A DNA stretch of 64,000 nucleotides from Thermomicrobium sp. 4228-Ro. Its GTDB lineage: Bacteria > Chloroflexota > Chloroflexia > Thermomicrobiales > Thermomicrobiaceae. Position numbers and translations under genes: made by a program. The DNA lies in the NCBI RefSeq assembly GCF_026241205.1, contig NZ_JAPFQM010000006.1, forward strand, positions 843,129 to 907,128, read 5' to 3'. The notes beneath the pieces were generated by a model. The model was given only the letters and a program-made list of their open reading frames with translations. It ran no database searches and had not been told where the DNA came from. Positions 35,862 through 41,929 of this stretch are shown in pieces (within the stretch, counting starts at the first letter, position 1; every line of letters begins with the position of its first letter).

Positions 35862-35896
35862 ACCTGTCTGCTGGACGATCTCTCGTGCGTCTAAAG
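35862..35896 (+). promoter_or_regulatory. ECF-type promoter P4, upstream of light-subunit copy 3
   Basis: ACCTGTCTGC (35862-35871), a 16-base spacer and CGTCTAAAG (35888-35896) lie 30 bases before the GTG of light-subunit copy 3. The -35-like box is identical to P1. This unit appears to include the MauE-fused propeller, mauD-like gene and probably the sigma factor. Confidence 0.75.
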
Positions 35897-35926
35897 GAAT
35901 AGACAGAGTGGAAGGAAAGACCTGCT

Positions 35927-36361
35927 GTGGACGACACGATGGACACCCGTGCATCACCGAATCTGGCGAGTGACACGACGACACGGCGGACGTGGATCCG
36001 CCGCGCGCTGGCCCTCGCCGCTGCAACGGTCGCTCTCCTCCGCGAGCCGGAGCTGGCCCGTGCCCAGAGCTGCAGCGACTGGTTCCGCCGCGGGATGTCC
36101 GGCTGCCTCTGCTCTTGCCGGGGCGGGAGCGACCAGGCCTGCCCGAGCGGGACGGTCTCGAGTACCCGGGCCTGGTACCTGTGCTGTGACGATCCGGCTC
36201 GTAACCGCGCGTCCGTCGTCCGATCCATCGACTGCTGCACGACCGGGAGCGTCCCCAGCTGTCCCAGCCGCTGCCGCTGTACGAACGGAGGAGCGCAACC
36301 GAACTGGTGTGACTCGGGGAACGTCGTGTGCACGCGTGCCGTTCTGGTGGCGACGTGTTGA
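35927..36361 (+). CDS. Methylamine-dehydrogenase light-subunit-like protein, copy 3
   Basis: The 144-residue protein has a Tat signal (TRRTWIRRALALAAATVALL). The mature part is CSDWFRRGMSGCLCSC, QACPSGT, AWYLCCDD, RSIDCC and QPNWC. W83 and W127 match the TTQ pair and D102 matches Asp76; the Asp32 position is Ser. Uniquely, the second cysteine of CSDWFRC is Arg55, leaving 15 cysteines, an odd number, so the C29-C61-type disulphide of the classical subunit cannot form in the same way. The start is GTG 35927, well spaced from GGAAGG; an ATG four codons on is possible. It heads the unit with the MauE-fused propeller. Confidence 0.8.
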   Translation: MDDTMDTRASPNLASDTTTRRTWIRRALALAAATVALLREPELARAQSCSDWFRRGMSGCLCSCRGGSDQACPSGTVSSTRAWYLCCDDPARNRASVVRSIDCCTTGSVPSCPSRCRCTNGGAQPNWCDSGNVVCTRAVLVATC

Positions 36362-36385
36362 GATCGGGAAGCTGGAGGTGCACCG

Positions 36386-38191
36386 ATGGAAAGACCGGGC
36401 GCTGGGAACTGGATGCGCGCACGGACCGTCTTCCTGGGATCGCTCGCCGTCATCCTGGTCCTCGGCCTCGGAGCGCTGGCCGCCACGCTACGCTGGTCGG
36501 CTACCCGTGACGCCACCGCTGCTCCTCCGGATCGGCCCCTGATCGTCTCGCTCGCGCGACCCGACGCGAAGGAGATCGTCGTCCTCGACCCGCGCACCGG
36601 TCAGGAACTGCACCGGGCACCTAACCCCGACCAGGGGTACCTCGAAATCTTCCTCTCGCCGGACGGTCGCCGCGCCGCTGTCGCGCACGACAGTCCTGAC
36701 GGGTCGACCGACGTCCTCGAGATCCGATCGCTCCCCGCCTGGTCGCTCGAGGCCTCCCTGCCGCGCGGAGCGTCCGCCCCACCGCTCGCCGGCCTGGCGA
36801 GCCGCCAGCCCGACCTCGTCGAAAATCTCGGCCTCGCCTTCGCTGCGTTTTCTCCGGACGGCACGCTCCTGGGACTCGCCTACTACGGCGGCAGCGGTGA
36901 CATCCCGCAACTCGTCGTCACCCTGTACGACCTGGAACGGCAGGCGTGGGCCTCTTGGGCTACCAGCCTGGGCGCCAGCAGCTACGCCTGGCTCTTCCCC
37001 GGTCGCGATCGGTTGCTGGTCGTCAACCGCTCCGTCCTCCCGCAGTGGACGAACTCCCTGGGCGACGTCTTCGTCCTCGACCAGCGGACGGGTGCGGTGA
37101 TCGCCCAGCAGACGATCCCGCGGCTCGTCACGGCCTACTTGCCGCAGCGGGGTCGTCTCGCACCGAGCGCGTCCCCCTCTCTCGCGACTCCCCTGCTCGT
37201 CGGCGAGGAGCTCTGGTTGGTCACGGCTGACCTGGCCCGCTTCGTCCTCGATGCGCACACGCTGGAGATTCGCCGGACGGATCCGCCGCTCGCCCGGGAC
37301 CTCGCCGCGCAGGCTGCGACGCTCGCCGCTGACCGTCTGGTCGCCTTTTCCGTGGAAGCGTCCGAGCTCCTCGTCGTCGACCCGGCTCCCTGGCACCTGA
37401 GCGCGACGCACCGCTTGCCCGAGAGAGGCTTCTCGTCCGACTGGCTCCTGGTGGGCGCCGAGCCCGGTGAGCGTACCGTGTACGTCGGTGCGATCAGCGA
37501 CGGATGCCTCTGGCGTGTCCCGCTCGACAGCGGGACGCTCTCGGCACCGCTGGCCTGCGACCTCTACCTGGAGTTTCCGTACATCACCTACTATCACTGG
37601 CCGGCTTTCTCCCCCGGCACAGCTGCGCCGGCCGGCGCGACCGGCCTGCTCCGGCACCTTCCCCAGTCGGCAGCTGGGGTCGCGACCGCCCTGCTCGCTG
37701 GCACCTTCCTCGTCGCCACGCTCGGCAAGCTCTTCGCCCTCGCCGATGCTGCGCGCCTGCTCGCTACCGTCCTCCCGCGACTCCGCCGTTGGGCACGCCC
37801 GGCCGCGCTCGGGACCGTCGCGCTGGAACTCCTCACCGGAGCCCTGTTGCTGGTACCGGGCACCCAGCGCGCTGGGCTCGCGCTCGCCGCGACCGCTCTC
37901 CTCGCCTTCACCGCGTTCGGCCTCGTCGGAGCCCGGCGCGCGCCAGGCGCGGACTGTAGCTGCTTCGGCAACCTGATGCCGGCGAAGCTCGGTCGCGGGA
38001 CGCTCCTGCGCAACGTGACTCTGCTCGCGCTCGTCGCAATCGCCTGGCCAGTGGCAGCGGCACCGTCCCTTGCCGACGTGACCGTTGCCAGCCTTCTCGT
38101 GCTCTCGGTCCTGGTCGTGTCCCGCGTGGCCGCGACCGTGGCCAGTCTGCGCCGGTCGGCTGGAGGAGTCACGACGCGCCATGCTGCCTGA
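36386..38191 (+). CDS. Propeller fused to MauE-like membrane domain, copy 4
   Basis: Residues about 13-35 form a signal anchor (VFLGSLAVILVLGLGALAA). Residues 45-410 are a heavy-subunit-like propeller (KEIVVLDPRTGQELHRAPN, DVLEIRSLPAWSLEASLP, VTLYDLERQAWASWATSLG, DGCLWRVP with PLACD, C-x16-C). Residues 425-595 are a four-helix MauE/DoxX-like domain with the CxCFG signature (GADCSCFGNLMPAKLGRGTL). In classical mau clusters MauE is a separate membrane protein needed with MauD for disulphide formation in the light subunit. Here it is covalently attached to a propeller. The gene overlaps the mauD-like gene by 11 bases. I know no described protein with this fusion. Confidence 0.8.
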   Translation: MERPGAGNWMRARTVFLGSLAVILVLGLGALAATLRWSATRDATAAPPDRPLIVSLARPDAKEIVVLDPRTGQELHRAPNPDQGYLEIFLSPDGRRAAVAHDSPDGSTDVLEIRSLPAWSLEASLPRGASAPPLAGLASRQPDLVENLGLAFAAFSPDGTLLGLAYYGGSGDIPQLVVTLYDLERQAWASWATSLGASSYAWLFPGRDRLLVVNRSVLPQWTNSLGDVFVLDQRTGAVIAQQTIPRLVTAYLPQRGRLAPSASPSLATPLLVGEELWLVTADLARFVLDAHTLEIRRTDPPLARDLAAQAATLAADRLVAFSVEASELLVVDPAPWHLSATHRLPERGFSSDWLLVGAEPGERTVYVGAISDGCLWRVPLDSGTLSAPLACDLYLEFPYITYYHWPAFSPGTAAPAGATGLLRHLPQSAAGVATALLAGTFLVATLGKLFALADAARLLATVLPRLRRWARPAALGTVALELLTGALLLVPGTQRAGLALAATALLAFTAFGLVGARRAPGADCSCFGNLMPAKLGRGTLLRNVTLLALVAIAWPVAAAPSLADVTVASLLVLSVLVVSRVAATVASLRRSAGGVTTRHAA

Positions 38192-38744
38192 GTGGATCCT
38201 CGTCGTCAGCTCCTCGCTCGCGTGGCTCGCCGTGCTCGCGCTGGCCACTATCGTGTCCCAGCTCGCCCGGCGTCTCCAGCTTCTCCAGCAACAGGTCAGC
38301 GGCAACGCGGGCCAAGAGCGAGTGCTCGAGAGTCTCGGCCAGCCGGTCCCGCCGCTCGCCCTCGCTGGCCCCGCGTCCGATCAGCTGATCCTCGGCGTGC
38401 CCCCGGCGGCGCCAGCGGTCGTCCTCGCTCTCAGTCAGCGCTGCCCACCGTGCGCAGGCTTCTGGGCACAGTCGGCAGCGCTCGCAGCGTCGCTCGCTGC
38501 GCGAAATGTCCTGCTGGTCCTCGCCGTACCGGAGCGCGCAGTTCCGGCAGAAGCCGCACACCTGCCCCGGCTCGTCGGCGAGGCAGCGCTGGCTGCACTC
38601 GGTCTCTCGAGCTTCCCGAGCCTCGCGTTCGTCGACGAGCGTGGTCACCTGCGGGGACGTGGGGTCCTCCGGAGCGTCGAGGAAGTCCCGGAGATCGTCA
38701 GCATGCTCCTGCAGCCCACGGTCGACACGGAGGGAAAGTCATGA
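38181..38744 (+). CDS. MauD-like membrane-anchored thioredoxin
   Basis: The 187-residue protein has one N-terminal transmembrane helix (WILVVSSSLAWLAVLALATI) and a periplasmic-type thioredoxin fold with active site SQRCPPCAGFW and the cis-proline region LSSFPSLAFVDERG. MauD in methylamine-utilising bacteria has this layout and a CPxC centre, and is required to form the many disulphides of the light subunit. The 11-base overlap with the MauE-containing gene mirrors the usual mauE-mauD order. A general thiol-disulphide role is possible, but the context favours light-subunit maturation. Confidence 0.8.
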   Translation: MLPEWILVVSSSLAWLAVLALATIVSQLARRLQLLQQQVSGNAGQERVLESLGQPVPPLALAGPASDQLILGVPPAAPAVVLALSQRCPPCAGFWAQSAALAASLAARNVLLVLAVPERAVPAEAAHLPRLVGEAALAALGLSSFPSLAFVDERGHLRGRGVLRSVEEVPEIVSMLLQPTVDTEGKS

Positions 38745-38812
38745 CTCTCTGGCTGGTCCCGCTCGCCTTGGCCAGCGGGTGTTCCGCACTCTGGTCGCCT
38801 TGAGGGTACTCG

Positions 38813-39406
38813 ATGGTCGACGTGCTCGGCCCGACCATGGCAGAGCGACCACGCCGGCACGCCGTGGCGACCGCCTTCCTCCACGTGCTGGCCAGCAGCG
38901 CCGGCGGTGCGCTGACCGGCGGGGTGCTCGCACTGCTCGGCACGCTGCTCCTGCCAGCTGTGGTCGCCACGCAGCGCCCGGCAGTCCTACTCGCCGCAGT
39001 GGTCACCGCCCTCGCGATGGCCGAGATGGTGACCGGCTGGCGGAGCCCGGTCTGGCGCCAGGTCCCGCCCGCACGGTTCCACCGCGGTCCCCTCTTCGCG
39101 AGCGCAGCCTGGGGATTCGAGCTCGGCACCGCTTTCACCACCCGCTGGCCGACGCTCCAGCTCGCCAGTCTGGGTCTGGCGACGCTCCTGTCACGCGACC
39201 TCGTACAGGGTGCAGCCCTCTTCCTCGCGTTCGGCCTCGCGCGCGGTCTCGTCACTGCCGGAGCGGCGTATGCGCTGTGGCGGCCTCCTTGCCCGGTGGG
39301 TGCGCTCGGTGTCCTGAACCTGCAGCGGCTGGCACGAGCGGGACCGGTGGCTCTGGCCTTCGTCTGTGCAGGCCTCCTGCTGTACACTGCGGGTACGGCC
39401 TCCTGA
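38813..39406 (+). CDS. Membrane protein of the amine-dehydrogenase cluster (MauF-like position)
   Basis: The 197-residue protein has about five hydrophobic helices (SSAGGALTGGVLALLGTLLL, PAVLLAAVVTALAMAEMVTG, LARGLVTAGAAYALW, GPVALAFVCAGLLLYTAG) and a loop WRQVPPARFHRGPLFASAAW. The charge and loop pattern recalls DsbD/CcdA-type membrane proteins, the class to which maturation proteins such as MauF have been compared, but no redox CxxC pair is seen. It sits after the mauD-like gene, before the sigma factor. A 20-codon frame at 38742-38804 ending in a lipobox-like ASGC separates them. The functional call is inference from position. Confidence 0.5.
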   Translation: MVDVLGPTMAERPRRHAVATAFLHVLASSAGGALTGGVLALLGTLLLPAVVATQRPAVLLAAVVTALAMAEMVTGWRSPVWRQVPPARFHRGPLFASAAWGFELGTAFTTRWPTLQLASLGLATLLSRDLVQGAALFLAFGLARGLVTAGAAYALWRPPCPVGALGVLNLQRLARAGPVALAFVCAGLLLYTAGTAS

Positions 39407-39428
39407 CCGGAGAGAAGGAAACCGAGCG

Positions 39429-40169
39429 ATGCGGTCCAGCCTCACTCCAGCCCGGCTCAGTCTCGTCCTGCTCCTCGTCCTCCCGTCGCTCGGCTACCTG
39501 CTCCTCGACGACCGGCCGGCACCACCGCACCTCTTCCTCCACCGGATGCCGCCACCGCTGCTCCACGCCGGCCGCCGGAGACGGCCACCGCGGGATCCTC
39601 CTGATCCCGCCGAGCCCGCTCAGCCAGAGCCATCCCCGTCCCGAAGCGCTCCCGACGACACCCTCTTCGCTGATCTCTACGGCGAGCATGTGGAGCACCT
39701 GCGAGCTTACTTGCGCCGCCTCGGTGTGCCGCCTTCCCTCCATGACGACCTGATCCAGGAAACTTTCGCGCGCGCCTGGGCAGCTCGCGCCCAGTTGCGC
39801 GACCGCGCAGCGCTGGCCACCTGGCTCAACCGGATCGCCCAGCGCTCCTGGTTCGACTGGTTGCGCGCCCAACAGCTGGAGCATCGGGCGTTCGGCCGTG
39901 TACTCCGCGAGGCCTGCCCCCGAGGCGCGGAGGATTGGTCGGCCGACCGCCTGCTCGTCGAGCAAGCGCTGGCGAAGCTCCGCGACCGCGACCGGGAGAT
40001 CCTGTACCTCCGCTGGGAGGCCGAGCTCGGGTTCGACGAGATCGCCGACCTCCTCGGTATCTCCCCCACCGCCGCCCAGCGCCGCGCGCACCGTGCGCTC
40101 GAGCGGCTCAAACAGATCCTCGCCCGACTGGAGCGCACGGGCGACTCCGGTAACGAGGTACAGCGGTGA
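39429..40169 (+). CDS. ECF sigma factor with hydrophobic N-terminal extension
   Basis: From about residue 78 the protein is a normal ECF sigma: region 2 (FADLYGEHVEHLRAYLRRLG, DDLIQETFARAWAAR, LNRIAQRSWFDWLRAQQ) and region 4 (LAKLRDRDREILYLRWEAEL, FDEIADLLGISPTAAQRRAH). The first 77 residues are extra: a transmembrane-like stretch (LSLVLLLVLPSLGYLLL) and a P/R-rich linker. If translated from ATG 39429 it would be membrane-tethered; a start at ATG 39546 would drop the helix. It lies directly behind the MauE/MauD-like genes and is the natural candidate for reading promoters P1-P4. No anti-sigma gene is adjacent. Confidence 0.8.
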   Translation: MRSSLTPARLSLVLLLVLPSLGYLLLDDRPAPPHLFLHRMPPPLLHAGRRRRPPRDPPDPAEPAQPEPSPSRSAPDDTLFADLYGEHVEHLRAYLRRLGVPPSLHDDLIQETFARAWAARAQLRDRAALATWLNRIAQRSWFDWLRAQQLEHRAFGRVLREACPRGAEDWSADRLLVEQALAKLRDRDREILYLRWEAELGFDEIADLLGISPTAAQRRAHRALERLKQILARLERTGDSGNEVQR

Positions 40170-40265
40170 ACCACCGAGGTGGGGGACGTTCGGAACACCG
40201 GCGCGCCGGTGCAGCGCCACAGACACCTCTGCTAGACTCGAAACACAAATCGGACGGAGACAAGG

Positions 40266-41324
40266 ATGCGACGCAAGCGCTTCGCGCCCACTCGGATACG
40301 CTGGGGCTGGCTGGGGCTCGTGCTCGCCGCCATCTTCCTCGTCCTCAGTCCAGCGAGCGCATCGGCGCATGTCCGCTGGTTCGTGCCGGAAAGTCTCCAG
40401 CTCCGCTCGCCGCAGTGGGAACTCTTCTGGCGCTGGCCGACGCTGGCGGTCATCGGCCTCAGCGCGTTCCTCTGGGCGGGACTCCGGCTTCTCCAGCGGG
40501 CCCTCGGCACCCCACACTGGCCGAATCCGCCGCTCCTCGCCAGCATGGAACCCTGCGCGACCCGCGTCCTCGCCCTCCACGCCGGTATCAGTCTCGTCTG
40601 GTTCGCGTATCAGCGCGAACTTTTCGTATCGTCGCTCGAACTCCCGAACTCGCTCCTCGGATGGGCTCTCCTGGTCGCGACCGTCATCGTCGCCTTCACC
40701 TTCATTACTGCACTTTTCGACCGGGCTGGCGCAGCCCTCCTGCTGCTCGTCTACCTGGCGGCCTTCGCGGTCTTCCCGCCGGTCGCTGTGCTCGAGCAGC
40801 TGCACTATCTCGGCATCGCGCTCGTCCTGCTCGTGCTCGGCCAGACGGTTCCGCCGCTTCGCGTGGCGCAGGTTCTCATCGGGCTCACCCGGTACGAGCG
40901 GCACGCCGTCACAGCGCTCCGGGTACTCACCGGTCTCGCGCTGGTCATCGTCGCCTTCTCCGAAAAGCTCCTCAATCCCGAACTGAGCAGCGCGTTCCTC
41001 CAGCAGTACCCGCACTTCAACGTCCTTCACAGTCTCTTCGGCTGGACCTGGGTCTCCGATCGCTTCTTCGGCGACCTGGCGGGGATCGTCGAGGCAACGA
41101 TCGGGATCCTGCTCATCACCGGTGTCCTCACCCGCGTCGTGATCCTCGCGATGTGGATTCCGTTCAACCTCACCGTGCCACTGTTGCCGCCGGTGGAGCT
41201 GCTCGGCCACCTGCCGATCTTCGGCATCATGTACCTGCTGCTCTTGTACGGCTCGGGAGTCGCGCCGCAGACAGCGTTCCGCTGGCTACAGCCCGCCTTG
41301 ACCGGCGAACTCGCTGCTGCCTAG
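40266..41324 (+). CDS. DoxX-like multi-spanning membrane protein
   Basis: The 352-residue protein has an export-like first helix ending SPASASAHVRWFVPES, then about eight more helices. The C-terminal half resembles DoxX/DoxD proteins (TALRVLTGLALVIVAFSEKL, DLAGIVEATIGILLITGVLT). DoxX-type proteins take part in membrane quinone or thiol redox chemistry. Here it could pass electrons from the extracellular quinoproteins to the quinone pool, but that is speculation from its place at the end of the cluster. The ATG follows GGAGACAAGG. A TAGACT -10-like box at 40233 may give it its own promoter. Confidence 0.6.
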   Translation: MRRKRFAPTRIRWGWLGLVLAAIFLVLSPASASAHVRWFVPESLQLRSPQWELFWRWPTLAVIGLSAFLWAGLRLLQRALGTPHWPNPPLLASMEPCATRVLALHAGISLVWFAYQRELFVSSLELPNSLLGWALLVATVIVAFTFITALFDRAGAALLLLVYLAAFAVFPPVAVLEQLHYLGIALVLLVLGQTVPPLRVAQVLIGLTRYERHAVTALRVLTGLALVIVAFSEKLLNPELSSAFLQQYPHFNVLHSLFGWTWVSDRFFGDLAGIVEATIGILLITGVLTRVVILAMWIPFNLTVPLLPPVELLGHLPIFGIMYLLLLYGSGVAPQTAFRWLQPALTGELAAA

Positions 41325-41374
41325 CGCCGCCTCGGCGGAGAAGGAGAAGTCTCAGCCAGATAGCTGGCCCGCGC

Positions 41375-41677
41375 TCAAGCAGCCTCGACTCCGAACTCCG
41401 GATCGAGCAGACCGAGTTCAGAGAGGACGAGCGCGCGGTGCTTGCAGTACCGGTAGTAGGCGCTTCCGGGACACGAACACAGCAACTCGTCGTCCAGAAT
41501 CGTCACCTCGTAAGCGACACCGGACTGGCTGGCACTCGTCACGGCCCAGTGACGCGGGTCGCCGTTCAGTCGGAAGGCACGTACGCCTTCTCGCCGTGCC
41601 CGCTCAGCCATCCGCCGCCAGATCGCCCGGTCGATCTCGCGCCAGCTCGCCACTGGCTTGCCTTGAGTCTCCTGCAT
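41375..41677 (-). CDS. Small SWIM zinc-finger protein
   Basis: The 100-residue protein carries a SWIM-type zinc motif CSCPGSAYYRYCKHRALVL, that is CxC-x8-CxH, near its C-terminus, preceded by a short beta region (YEVTILDDELLCSC). SWIM domains bind DNA or proteins. The protein has no other domain, so a role cannot be assigned. It diverges from the dihydrolipoyl dehydrogenase gene. The intergenic region reads TATACT on this strand (41724-41719), flanked by two copies of CAGAACAT. Confidence 0.75.
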   Translation of the reverse strand: MQETQGKPVASWREIDRAIWRRMAERARREGVRAFRLNGDPRHWAVTSASQSGVAYEVTILDDELLCSCPGSAYYRYCKHRALVLSELGLLDPEFGVEAA

Positions 41678-41857
41678 CGCGCCTCACCACATGTTCTGTC
41701 TACAACGCACCGCCATCCAGTATAGCACAGATGTTCTGGATCGCAGGCGACCATTTGGATCGACCAGTGTTTGGCTCGATCGACCCGATCCCGGTGGCCA
41801 GAAAAGCGACGGTGCCGGTATCAGTCGCACATGAGCAGAACAGCCAGCGAAGCCTGC

Positions 41858-41893
41858 TATACTGCCCACAGGCAGCCTCCGGTTTGCCGGAGG
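41858..41893 (+). promoter_or_regulatory. -10 box and leader hairpin of the dihydrolipoyl dehydrogenase gene
   Basis: A TATACT box (41858-41863) is followed 12 bases later by a perfect 7-base-pair hairpin (CCTCCGG, loop TTTG, CCGGAGG, 41876-41893). There is no U tract, so it is more likely an mRNA-stabilising or translation-affecting leader structure than a terminator. No clear -35 box is present. Confidence 0.5.
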
Positions 41894-41929
41894 AGGGTCT
41901 TCATCCGTCGCGAACCGAAGGAGGACGGG

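Noticed and set aside
33969-36422. Very long (817-codon) minus-strand frame under the light-subunit and propeller genes
   Set aside because: Its length comes from GC-rich codon bias of the genes on the plus strand; the composition is R/G/D-rich without a domain.
36488-38305. 605-codon minus-strand frame opposite the MauE-fused propeller
   Set aside because: It is a mirror frame rich in E, R and G, with no ribosome site or domain.
39252-41210. 652-codon minus-strand frame opposite sigma factor and DoxX-like genes
   Set aside because: Antisense shadow; the sigma and membrane proteins on the plus strand are clear.
41876-41893. Riboswitch or terminator before dihydrolipoyl dehydrogenase
   Set aside because: Only a short hairpin without U tract or a known aptamer pattern is present.
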